A model generated the notes under the pieces. It saw only the letters and a list, made by a program, of their open reading frames with translations, ran no database searches and had not been told where the DNA came from. DNA of 64,000 nt, taken from positions 5,890,001 through 5,954,000 of the forward strand of contig OY292279.1 of the NCBI GenBank assembly GCA_958496175.1, read 5' to 3'. Positions within the stretch are counted from its first letter, which is position 1; every line of letters starts with the position of its first letter. This stretch comes from Sisyra terminalis (taxonomy: Eukaryota; Arthropoda; Insecta; Neuroptera; Sisyridae). The translations under genes were made by a program, and so were the position numbers. Positions 1 to 9,345 of this stretch are shown piece after piece.

Positions 1-357
1 ATTTGCGAGTAATGAATATCATTTTGATATTCATCCAAAAGTGTCAGAACATTTTTTGTTATTAACAATAATTTTTTATGAAAAATAAATTCTGTCTTTT
101 TCCATATTCAATTTTTTGAGTGATCAAAATTATTGGTAAAAAATAGAAATTTTGATCTAAAATAAATAAAAAACCATTCGATATTCTTCATATTTGCAAA
201 AATCTTCAATTACGTTTACAAATTTCAATAGTTTGTGAAAATCGAAGAGCAAGAATTTCGAAATTTTTTTAAATTAAAGTATGTGAACTGATATATATTA
301 AAGCGGTTGACTTATGGTATAGTTACATTTATGTGCTTATTTTAATATTCATTTACA

Positions 358-738
358 TTGTCAACTCAAAGATTCCTTAGCAAATACAGAAAATGTACGC
401 TCTGCACCAAAATATGCAATGTATTGCATTCACGGAGTCTTCGAGATGTTTATCCGAATATGGACATTGCTCTACGTTTTTTTTTGAGTATTCCGGCTAC
501 AAATTGTTCAGGAAAAAGATCTTTTTTCACTCTAAAAAGGGTAAAAACCTATTTACGCGCAAGCATGGGCCAAGATAGAATTAATGCGCTTGCATCGCTC
601 TCTATTGAAGCTGAACTAGTCCAAGAAATTAATTATGACGATATAGTCGACGTTTTTGCGCGGACCAAAGCCAGGAAAAAGAAATTTTTAAGGGTGGATC
701 ACCGTCAGAAAAAAAAAATCGATTTTTTTTCTCCATAA
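358..738 (+). pseudogene. hAT transposase C-terminal dimerisation domain, end replaced by MITE sequence
   Basis: The reading frame encodes the hAT family C-terminal dimerisation region. YPNMDIALRFFLSIPATN is followed by the diagnostic S-G-K-R-S-F pattern (consensus A/S-x-R-S-F), then LKRVKTYLRASMGQDRINAL and LASLSIE. This matches the ZMYM1-like hAT transposases abundant in insects. The domain helps dimerise the transposase. Only this last part is open; nothing recognisable lies upstream in the window, so the copy is a fragment. About the last 15 residues are read out of a MITE inserted at 688. Without that insertion the frame would stop two codons later (TGA just after 1390), the expected end for this family. 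The initiating methionine of this ORF has no significance. Confidence 0.75.
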
Positions 739-1390
739 ATGTCTTCTTATAACATTCAAGAATAACGTGTTAAAAGGATTTGTCAATATTCGCAATAACA
801 TATATATATATAGCTCCACTCCGCGCATGTATATAAAAACTTTAAATGCGTTTTTCTCGAAATCAACTTTTTAAAACTGAGAGACAAGATTTCTCAGAAA
901 CTATCCAACAGATTGACTTGAAACTGGAGAGTGTTATAGTTCAACACGTCTTCTTAGTACTGAACCTCTGAAATTGGCCAAACCTCCCCCCCCCTCAAAG
1001 TGGGAGAGTGGGAAAGGTCCAAAAAAGGTCGTTTTTTTTAACTTTTTTTTCAAAGTCGCGCCATTTTGTGAATTTTCAACTTTTTTCGGATTTTTGAGAT
1101 TTAATAGCAAGAAGACGCATTACCAAAACCTACATTCTTTGGAAAATTATGATCCGACTTCTGGTTTCCGAGAAAACTTGTCTCCCGTTTGCCTCCTCAT
1201 TTTCGAGGACCCTTTTTCAAAGCGCTGTAAAAGGGGGAAGGAGGGACATATCGGAGCAAATAAAATAAAAAAAAAAGTTCAAAGCTTCAACTTTTACATG
1301 CCGAAAATCGTTTTTTAATATCTCTAAAAAAATAGCAGCATTTTTAAAAAAGTCATTTTTTTTTACGTTCTGACGGTGATCCACCCTTAA
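688..1390. mobile_element. TTAA-flanked MITE (TIR AAGGGTGGATCACCGTCAG)
   Basis: A 23 bp perfect inverted repeat bounds this element: positions 688-710 are the exact reverse complement of 1368-1390. Each end carries TTAA (688-691 and 1387-1390), which fits a TTAA target duplication. The interior has homopolymer runs and no credible coding sequence; the 114-codon ORF at 974-1318 is low complexity. TTAA duplications are known for piggyBac and Kolobok superfamilies. The GGG start is unlike the CCY of typical piggyBac ends, so Kolobok-type is the better guess. It is inserted in the last codons of the hAT transposase. Confidence 0.85.
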
Positions 1391-1563
1391 ATTGATTAAT
1401 ATTAAAAAAATATTTATTATTTATCTGTATAAAGTTTATAAAGTTAAAATAAAGTTATTTTAAAATAAAAAGATTGAATCAAAATTAATGAAATTCGTTT
1501 TATCAAAAAGGGCGGCGCATCGAACGGGGGCCTAGGGTGGCAGCAAGCATGAATCCGTCACTG

Positions 1564-1785
1564 GCAATATTTTCAATTACCTTAAATTCTCTTTCACGAG
1601 TTTTGGTGCTAAGAAGGAACTTGAACATTCTGTACACTAGACTGTTGTACCATAAGTTACCATTTTGTGGTTCCTTGGATGAAATGATATTTTATGATGG
1701 TTGTATTAGTTTTTGTTGGTTTTCTGTTTACATTGTATGGCAACTTTCCATTTTCATTGGTGATCGTTGTGTCTAAAATTTAATT
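1564..1785 (-). pseudogene. Penelope-like element fragment, end of reverse transcriptase
   Basis: On the minus strand this stretch can be read as YNVNRKPTKTNTTIIK, then after one stop VYRMFKFLLSTKTREREFKVIE. It aligns with the longer PLE copy at 57770-57990 (YNIYRKSTTTKTTIHK and VYKAIKFFLNSKARKEEFKIIK), at both protein and DNA level. The region corresponds to sequence just after the catalytic YIDD box of PLE reverse transcriptases. It has an internal stop and no other PLE parts beside it, so it is a dead fragment. It is cut on its right-hand side by the hAT element that ends at 1563. Confidence 0.7.
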
Positions 1786-3520
1786 ATAAAGAATTTTAGT
1801 TTCAATAATTACAATTTTCCAGCTAAAATTGTGACTATCCCTTGTTAAAGAATTTTGAGGAAATTTCAATTGAAATTTTTATTGGCACCTTTTATCAGTA
1901 AGTGGCAATTTGATTTGAAGCAGTTCAAAGAAACATTTTCACTCATTTTACAGATGTCACCAAATCCCAAAGGTCCAAAGCATATATATCTTGACACTTT
2001 TCCCTTTTATTTTAAAAAATATAATGCATCCCAGTGCCCATATAGGGAAACCTTTCAATATACCGAATAGTGAATGCTTTGGAAATGGATGTATGTTTGC
2101 CTGGAGGGTGCAAAAGCTGTGACTAGTAAGACGAATAAAATTGCCACCCCTTTTGATGAAAACTTCACACATAGACAACAAAACAGAGAAAACACATGCA
2201 CAAGGAAAACAGCAGTAAAGGTGCACGAAAACGAACACGGATGTGAGGAAATGCTGATATTAAATTCCTCGACTGGACTCAATTCGACGAATTACATTTT
2301 ATAAAATGGACAAAACAATATAGTGTTTTATGAAACGACATGAAGAATGACGTTCAAGTCCTTTTTGCTTCGTGGGATTCGACCCTAAAAGTTCATTTTT
2401 TTTTTTTTTTTTGCTTCCATACATACTTTTTTTTATGACCGTCCACCCCATCGAGACTAGATGAAAGTGAATCTTTTAATGAAAATACAAAGTGTATAAA
2501 AAAAAATCGCTTCTTGTCGCCTCATTATTTACATTTTCTTCACTAAATTTTCCAGTGAAATATTTTCGTTATTTTCTCCATTACATTGAAATGAAAAAAT
2601 ATAACAGCTACAAAAAATAAATAGAAAAAAAAATCAACACATTTAACTACAAAAAAATGTTCAACTTATTTATTTTTATTTTTCCACTCGTAAATATAAA
2701 TTAAGTTTTTTTCCCAATCTTCCTCATCCCAATCCGCATCCAAACTCGTTCCCCGTTTCCCCGGTGCGGCCTAGATTTTATTAAATACAGTTTTATTGAC
2801 TGAACAAGGACTAGCAGGATAATATTCTGTAAATACCAAAAGAGATTAAGCCAAGAGCCGATAACAACACACAATAATATAAGCATTGCGAATTTTCATA
2901 CGCAAGACAATGAGGGAAGACCCCATCAAAATTCATTCGCCCTACATACATATATATATATCCTTTTCCCATTTGCCTTTTCCATCTCATTTGATGTTAC
3001 AACTCGAAATGTTTATACAAAAATGGTTTTTATTTTACTGACATGTTCCTTTTTTATATTCATAATTTTACTTTACCTTCGTAACTAATTTTCTGCAAAA
3101 TAAAAAGAGGCCGAAACGAAACAACAAATTGAACCTGGTCTGTGTAAAACCAAGATAGAACGAAAGAAGTTCATGTTTGCCTTTGTACGTTTTTTTTTCG
3201 TAAATAATATTGAATTAGATGATCAAATATAATGTTAAAATAAATATCTTTGTTTTCATGCAAAATAAAAAGATCAAATATATGTTCAAGGATAACACAA
3301 AAAAGAAAATCGAAGGAATTGTTTTCATAACATTAGGAATTACTAAATTTTAAAGATATTCTGTTGAGTTTTTTTTTTGCAAGAAAAATAATTATACCAT
3401 ATACAAAAAATGAATGAGGAAATTTTTCCAGTTAATAAAAATATTTGTTTAATTTAATATCATTTAACAAATATTTTTAAAACAGCCCTCTAAAATTTAA
3501 TTAACTGGTGGTTACTATCA
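1786..3520. other. AT-rich stretch without recognised genes
   Basis: Many homopolymer runs (for example poly-T at 2398-2412) and short ORFs on both strands with no recognisable domain. The overlapping ORFs near 1957-2304 on opposite strands look like chance frames. Nothing else is supported. Confidence 0.5.
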
Positions 3521-3960
3521 AGAATACCCAACTCCAATGTCCTTTTATACATTTAATCCTTGTAAATTTATCCGTTTTAGTATTAACGAATTAAAATGGA
3601 CATTAAGGAATTTATTTATATTCTCAGAAAATTTTGACTTCGTCTGCGTGACATATTACCAGAAATATATTATTTGAATGAAAATTCAGACCGTTTTAAT
3701 TTATAAACTTCAAAGTTAAATAATTTTTGGAATTTTTATTGAATTTAACCAAAATAAGCACCATTTGAAATTAGCACACTTTTACCAATGTGATACAAGT
3801 CGATTTACAAGTCCTAGAGTAAAAAAAATGGTGAATTTGGAACATTTGAAACATCTTATAACTCCACAGAAAAATTCAAAGATTATAAAGAACCATTATT
3901 TAATTTTAAGCAGGAAAGTGGACATGAAAGGATGTAGATCCATATACTTATAATTAATTC

Positions 3961-4003
3961 TGTAACGTTTCGGTTCTTTATTTATCCTTCATCAGGCTTT
4001 TAA
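3961..4003 (-). ncRNA. Hammerhead-like motif, family C, copy 1
   Basis: Read on the minus strand: CUGAUGA, then AGGAUAAAUAAAGAACC, then GAAACGUUAC. The conserved boxes CUGANGA and GAAA are present at the right spacing. Stem II is weak (only the two G-C pairs next to the boxes are clear) and stem I does not pair convincingly. It is therefore hammerhead-like rather than a confident ribozyme. Confidence 0.4.
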
Positions 4004-4063
4004 AAATCATATCAACACAAAACACATGTTTACAAAATTTTTTGTATTAATATGATTTTTTAG

Positions 4064-4106
4064 AAGCCTGATGAAGGACAAATAAAGAACCGAAACGTTA
4101 CAGAAT
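4064..4106 (+). ncRNA. Hammerhead-like motif, family C, copy 2
   Basis: CUGAUGA, spacer AGGACAAAUAAAGAACC, then GAAACGUUAC. Both core boxes are intact. It is the inverted partner of the minus-strand motif at 3961-4003. Stem II and stem I pairing are weak, as in all family C copies. Confidence 0.4.
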
Positions 4107-4189
4107 TAATTATTAGTATATGGATCTACATCATTCATGACCACTTCCCTGCATGAAATTAAACTTTTTGTGTTGATATGATTTTTTAG

Positions 4190-4232
4190 AAGCCTAATGA
4201 AGGACAAATAAAGAATCAAAACGTTACAGAAC
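4190..4232 (+). ncRNA. Hammerhead-like motif, family C, copy 3, degenerate
   Basis: A tandem duplicate of the previous motif. The first box is changed to CUAAUGA and the second to CAAAACGUU, so both conserved boxes carry a substitution. It would not be expected to self-cleave. Confidence 0.35.
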
Positions 4233-4763
4233 TAATTATTAGTATATACCTTATTAGTATAGGAGCTACTTCCTTTCATGTCCACTTTTCTGCTTAAAAT
4301 TAAATAATGGTTCTTAATCATCTTTGAATTTTTCTGTGGAGTTATAAGGTGTTTCAAATGTTCAAATTTCAACATTTTTTTTTTCACTCTAGGGCTTGAA
4401 AATCAACTTATATCGCATTGGCAAAAGTGTGCTAATTTCAAATGGTGCTTATTTGAATTAAATTCAATAAAAATTCCAAAAGTTATTTGATTTTGATGTT
4501 TATAAATTAAAAGGGTCTGAATTTTCATTCAAATAATATATTTCTGTTAATATGTCACGCAAACGAAATCAAAATTTTTTGGAAATATACACAAATTCCT
4601 TAGTATCAATTTTAATTCGTAAATACAGAAACGGATAAATTTGCAAGGATAAAATGTCTAAAAGGACATTAGAGTTGGGTATTCTCTGAGAGTTGAGTAT
4701 TATTTAATTTTAAGCAGGAAAGTGGACATGAAAGGATGTAGATCCATATATTTATAATTAATT

Positions 4764-4806
4764 CTGTAACGTTTCGGTTCTTTATTTGTCCTTCATCAGG
4801 CTTCTA
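4764..4806 (-). ncRNA. Hammerhead-like motif, family C, copy 4
   Basis: Minus-strand CUGAUGA, spacer AGGACAAAUAAAGAACC, GAAACGUUAC. Core boxes intact and identical in sequence to copy 2, which suggests recent spread or conversion. Stem pairing is weak. Confidence 0.4.
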
Positions 4807-4867
4807 AAATATCATATCAAAACAATACACATGTTTGCAAAACTTTTTGTATTGATATAATTTCTTA

Positions 4868-4912
4868 GAAACCTGATGAAGGACAAATAAAGAACCGAAA
4901 CGTTACAGATTT
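4868..4912 (+). ncRNA. Hammerhead-like motif, family C, copy 5
   Basis: Plus-strand CUGAUGA, spacer AGGACAAAUAAAGAACC, GAAACGUUAC. Inverted partner of copy 4, with intact boxes and weak stems. Confidence 0.4.
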
Positions 4913-5189
4913 AATTATTAGTATGTGGATCTACATCCACTCATGTCCACTTTCCAGCTTAAAACTAAATAATGATTATGTAAAATATGGACATAACAAG
5001 TTTGTCCATTGCAAAAATCATTCATTGAAAAGCTTAGTTTTCTTATTTAAAATTCATAAATCTTTAAAATAAAAATGTATTGATTTAAATTAAAATTATC
5101 TATGGACAATAGAAAATTTATGAGAGTGGTTAAATTTACCATAAACATAAATTTGAACATAAGTTCAAACAAAAATATTTGTGACGTAT

Positions 5190-5236
5190 TGTCCAGATAC
5201 GTATTTCGGTTGCCAAGCAATCTTAGTCAGTGGTCA
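5190..5236 (-). ncRNA. Hammerhead motif, family A, copy 1 left, decayed
   Basis: Minus-strand homologue of the intact motif at 5311-5357. The first box is mutated to CUGACUA and stem II has a mismatch (GAUUGC with GCAACC), while the GAAAUACGUAUC part is intact. Probably inactive. Confidence 0.5.
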
Positions 5237-5310
5237 TCAAGTAGTTTGGATCACTCCGTAACTGCTGGAAATCATCACAAACCAGTTACGGAGTGATCTA
5301 AACTACTTGA

Positions 5311-5357
5311 TGACCACTGAGGAAGATTGCTTGGCAATCGAAATACGTATCTGGGCA
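5311..5357 (+). ncRNA. Hammerhead ribozyme, family A, best-preserved copy
   Basis: All parts of a type I hammerhead are visible. Stem I 5' strand UGACCA (5311-5316); core CUGAGGA (5317-5323); one extra A; stem II GAUUGC with loop UUG and GCAAUC; then GAA, a short stem III AUAC/GUAU, the cleavage-site C at 5351 (AUC triplet), and stem I 3' strand UGGGCA (5352-5357). Stem I forms 5 of 6 pairs and stem II 6 of 6. Predicted cleavage lies between 5351 and 5352. A loop-less stem III as short as this is the form described for PLE hammerheads, which often act as dimers. The extra A between the core and stem II is non-canonical. Activity is inferred, not shown. Confidence 0.7.
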
Positions 5358-5580
5358 ATACGTCACAAATATTTTTGTTTGAACTTCAGTTCAAATTTAT
5401 GTTTATGGTACGATTTTTATATATTATTATATTAAATTATACTACATAAATTGGACCGCAATATATCCTAAATATTGTATACACAGTATAACTGTTCAAA
5501 GTCAGCGAAAAAATCTTATTTTGAGTAATGATTTGTATTAAAAATATCCATGAAAAATTGAATATTGATAAGAGTGGTTA

Positions 5581-7965
5581 GTTTTGTTTCTTTAAGTATT
5601 TGAAATAGTTAAAGAACAACTTGTTTATTTACAGTTTCAATGATTACTAAAACAAGAGAGGAAAACATTTTATTTTCTTATTACGTTTTCTCCAGGAAAA
5701 TAAAGTTGGGGAAAAAAAACATAAATCCAACATAAAGTTATATTTTCCCGGCAAATGATCTTTGTGCTTGGCTAGATGATAAAAATTGCTTTTTAATTTC
5801 AAATCGAGCCAATTTATTTAATAACATTTATTGGGTAACGATTCCAATTTAGTTTGAGAGCATCTCTCAGGGGAAGTTTCTGATGTTATTACTCGTTAAA
5901 ATTTAATTCTTGAGATAAATCTTATCAAGGGAAAATCATTTTGTCCCGCGTTCGCTCAATAGGTATTGGAAATGGTATATAAATACATAAATCTAATATA
6001 AGGGCATTGCGCAATTCTGATTCGCCATTTTGGAGCTTTTACGATTTGATTTTGTTTCGTCAACTTCGTTTCGTAACAAATGAAAAGAAAAATAACAGGC
6101 GACAGTCGTTTATGGCTAGATTCGTGATAAAAGTTGGGAAATGAACGAATGGGTGTTCGGTGTTTTGGGGTTTTCAAAGTTCACTGTTTTTGGTTTGAAA
6201 TTATACGAATTTTGGGTGGAAAGCTTCCGAAAATACCGGAAACTATGGTGTGGCTTTGTGAGCTTAAATTGGATTTGTAACTTTTCAAATATAAATGAAA
6301 ATGTTATTTGTCTTGACATCGTTTGTGAATGTTTGTCTGTCTTGTTTTTTCGCAAAAAAAATATCAAATATTAACGTGGTAACCCTTTTGATTTCCTCGA
6401 GCTTTTCATCCAATTGTTCAACACCTTACTTACCATTTTTATTTACTGGAAAAAATTAGGTTGTAAATAAATGGGATGCGTAGGCACTTGCATTGAAAAC
6501 ACACATATGCCCTTTGGTGAATTTCCGCATTTATTTGCTCATTTTACATAAAAACTCTTCATTATGTAAATTCCGACAGAGTTTTATGAAGCTTTTAACA
6601 TTAACGAATTAGAGAAAGCTGAAAAAAATTGTTACATTATTCATGTACTCATTTCAAACTATGTTACATTGGTGGAAATTTTAAAATTTTATGAAAGATA
6701 AAAGAAATTTACCGCCTCTCGTTCTACAGGTAATTTCACTGTGAAAAAAAATCAAGGCAGGTGTACTAAAAGCTGTCTTTATTTCCAGTTCAATTCCGCA
6801 TTTTTTTTTTAATTTATAAGGTATGAAATATATTTTATGAACGTTTTTTTTTTCCATCTGCAATCTGGCTTTATGGCAAAGGAAAGTTGAAATATACGTG
6901 GGGAGTGGGATTGTAAAAAAATGCGAAAATATAAAGTTTTCCTTTCAAAGAGCTTGGTGTAGGTATGTTCCCCATTGAGTTTATTAAAGCCAAGTATTTA
7001 TCATTTACTGTTTATTATGTGTTTATAAAATTTGAATTTTTTTCAGATTTTTCAATATAAATGCAACGTTTTCAAATAAGACTCAAGAGTATTTAACATT
7101 ATAGCACAAATAATATCGGGAATGAATAGTCTTTAGTTTTATCAACTTAAATTTTATTGAAGCATTTTCTTAAAAATTGAAAAAAAATGCTGGAAGGTAA
7201 TAAGAATTGCTCTTATTTTTAGATAAAACAATTTTTGCTATCTGTTTTCAGTATGTGTAATATGCCAAAAAATGGTTTTCTACATCCTTCAATAAAAATT
7301 TGGGCTTACTTTTATACACCTGTCTTTTTCTTATACGTATACATTTGGGCACCCAAGGCTTCATCTTTCATTTTAATATCGCGTAGTAAAATGATAATGA
7401 GTAAGAATGAATAAAATAATGAATAAAAAAGGGTGAAAGATTTCATTCATAAAATCAGTCGAATACAATTGTATGCAAATCGTAACGCATATATAGAGAT
7501 GAATCATTGAAAAAATTACAGTACTTAATAGGTAAAGTGTGAAATATCTTATTTAATTTTATAATTAAATACTTTTTTATTTGTAATATCTTTTTGGACG
7601 TATTTTGTATAAGCAAAATGGTTATTTTCAGGCTTCTAAAATTAAAAAAAAAATGTTGTACAGCTTGCATGGCTTTTATGTGACAAAAATTAGGAACTAA
7701 TTTCAAAGTATTATTCTTTTCCTTCTTATTATTCATGCTTTTACCAGGTAAACTTTTGTATCCATAAAGTGGAAATTACAAAAAACGCTTCTTTATTGTT
7801 TAAAGTAATTAAAAGTGGATTAGTTGGACATTGATTGTGTTAAAAATTATGTGAGGAACATGTTTTATTAATACAAAATTATAAACTGATTAAGGATGCT
7901 TTAAAGGTGATGATTTAGAAACCAGTGACAAAAAAATTAAAAGTAGTCCAGTAAAGTTTTTAATT
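5581..7965. other. AT-rich stretch without recognised genes
   Basis: Short ORFs occur on both strands (for example overlapping ones at 6116-6374), but none has a recognisable domain and they overlap antisense to each other. I see no TIRs, tandem repeats or RNA genes. Confidence 0.5.
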
Positions 7966-7983
7966 CATCTGAAGACCAAAAAG

Positions 7984-8196
7984 GTGCTGCAAAAATCGAG
8001 AATTGTACCAATGGAGCTAAGAATTTTCAGCATTTTACAATGCTGCACCACAAAAGCTTCCTCCAAGTCTACAAAGCACAATATTCTATCTGGTTTATTC
8101 ATTGGATATTGCCCATTAGATTACCACTTATTTTGGTCCATGATTCATAGGCTAAGGAAGCAGTTATTCATGATTAAAGAAAACCCTGAAAATTGA
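7984..8196 (+). pseudogene. mariner transposase C-terminal fragment, unit 1
   Basis: Includes IGYCPLDYHLFWSMIHRL, recognisable as the mariner C-terminal DYHLF motif. It lacks the catalytic aspartates, so it is a remnant. Confidence 0.6.
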
Positions 8197-8502
8197 ATGA
8201 ATTCCTGGATCTTTTTAACACTTTTTTATTAATTTAAATAAATATTAGAGGATTGATGAATTATAGAAACTCAACTTAAAGCCTGAAAAAGCTATCAAAT
8301 ATAGCCAACCATTGCTAAATAATATAGCAGTGGAGTTTTTATGATCCATCAATCCTCCAAAAATTCAGCAACCCTCTAATATTTAAATTTTTGTCAAACT
8401 TGAGAAAGTTTTAAAAACTTTGGAATTAAATCAGTTAGCGATTTTAAGCCATCTGAAGACCATAAGGATGCTGCAAAAATCAGGAAACGTACCAATGGAG
8501 CT

Positions 8503-8706
8503 TTGGAATTTTCAGCATTTAATTGTACTGTACCACAAAAACTTCCTCCAAGTCTACAAAATACTCAAATATTCTATTTGATGTTTTCATTGGATATTGC
8601 CCCACTTGATTACCACTTATTTTGGTCCATGATTTATAGACTAAAGAAGCATCACTGCATGTTTAATGAAAACCCTAAAAATTTAATAAATTCCTGGATC
8701 TTTTAA
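8503..8706 (+). pseudogene. mariner transposase C-terminal fragment, unit 2
   Basis: Includes LDIAPLDYHLFWSMIYRL, close to the mariner consensus for the end of the transposase, then a short tail and stop. A third, more damaged copy follows at 9000-9160 without its own long frame. Confidence 0.6.
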
Positions 8707-9345
8707 GCACTGTTTTTATAAATTTAAATAGGTATTAGAGGATTGATGGATAATAAAAACTTAACTTAAAACCTGAAAAAGCTTTTAAACATAGTAAACC
8801 ATTGCTAAATAATATTGCAGTGGAGTTTTTATAATCCATCAATCCTCCAATGATTCATCAACTCTTCTAATATTTAGATTCTTGTCAAACTTGAGAAGTA
8901 TTTTAAAAACCGTAGAACAGAGTCAATTAGCGGTTTAAGCCATCTAAAGACCTTAAGGATGCTGTAAAAACCGAGAAACGTACCAATGGAGCTTTGGAAT
9001 TTTCAGCATTTAATTGTACTGTACCACAAAAACTTCCTTCAAGTCTACAAAATACTCAAATATTCTATTTGATGTTTTCATTGGATATTGCCCCACTTGA
9101 TTACCACTTATTTTGGTCCATGATTCATAGACTTCATGTTTAACGAAAACCCTGAAAATTGATTGAATTCCTGGATAAGATCTTGTTTTTTATAAATTTA
9201 AAAAAATATTAGAGGGTTGATGAATTATAAAGCTCAACTAAAAACCTGAAGAAGCTATTAAATATAGCAAAACGTCGCTAAATAATATTGTACTTGAATT
9301 ATTATAATTCATCAATCCTCCAATGATCCATCAATTCTTTAATAT

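Larger units (their letters stand above)
1..1563 (+). mobile_element. hAT transposon, 3' portion, 5' end outside the window
   Basis: The window opens inside a hAT-type DNA transposon. Its transposase C-terminus lies at 358-738. The 3' end reads, on the minus strand from 1563 inwards, CAGTGACGGATTCATGC, a typical hAT terminus starting CAG. It is followed by a GC-rich block (1511-1550) of the kind found at the ends of ZMYM-type hAT elements. The 8 bases after the end (1564-1571, gcaatatt) would be one copy of the target duplication; the partner lies left of the window. Immediately beyond, Penelope-like sequence resumes, so the hAT landed in an older PLE copy. Bases 1-357 show no recognisable domain. 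Confidence 0.6.
3521..4685. repeat. Large palindrome carrying hammerhead-like family C motifs
   Basis: The left arm (3521-3960) is repeated as reverse complement in 4255-4685, with outer ends agaatacccaactcc and ggagttgggtattct-like sequence. The arms are diverged and have small indels. The centre holds family C motifs in opposite orientations (3961-4003 minus; 4064-4106 plus) and an extra, degenerate plus copy at 4190-4232. No protein is encoded; the 62-codon ORF at 3765-3953 lies inside the arm. The structure resembles the inverted-terminal-repeat arrangement of the family A, B and D elements, but I see no target duplication. Confidence 0.75.
4706..4975. repeat. Short palindrome with a second family C pair
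   Basis: The left half begins attttaagcaggaaagtggac and the right half ends with the matching reverse complement (gtccactttccagcttaaaa). It carries family C motifs at 4764-4806 (minus) and 4868-4912 (plus). It is a compact version of the neighbouring 1.2 kb palindrome, with the same core and spacer but without the long outer arms. Confidence 0.7.
5133..5570. mobile_element. Family A hammerhead palindrome, copy 1, with 10 bp TSD
   Basis: A palindrome whose two arms each carry a family A hammerhead motif in opposite orientation (5190-5236 minus, 5311-5357 plus), with a short spacer around 5265-5280. The whole unit is flanked by a perfect 10 bp direct repeat AGAGTGGTTA at 5123-5132 and 5571-5580, consistent with a target-site duplication. 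The right end has the family A terminal block (gtcagcgaaaaaatcttatt at 5502-5521) plus 44 extra bases; the left end is shorter, as if truncated on insertion. No protein is encoded, so it is non-autonomous. The retroelement that mobilises it is not in evidence; PLE machinery is the natural candidate because family D sits at PLE ends. Confidence 0.75.
7966..9345 (+). repeat. Tandem array of about three mariner 3' ends, unit 484-491 bp
   Basis: Equivalent positions recur at 7966, 8450 and 8941 (catctgaagacc and variants), so the unit is 484 then 491 bp. Each unit encodes a degraded mariner transposase C-terminus: ...IAPLDYHLFWSMIYRLKKH..., matching the family pattern LAPSDYHLF-S. Each is followed by an internal hairpin in which attagaggattgatgga pairs with tccatcaatcctccaa. 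The third unit lacks part of the C-terminus. No catalytic D,D34D region is present, so the array cannot encode transposase. It could have arisen by unequal exchange of a truncated mariner. Confidence 0.7.

Noticed and set aside
974..1318. 114-codon ORF inside the TTAA MITE
   Set aside because: Low-complexity, homopolymer-driven composition, no domain, and bounded by a non-autonomous element.
2055..2304. Overlapping ORFs on both strands
   Set aside because: Mutually antisense, no domain, no supporting context.
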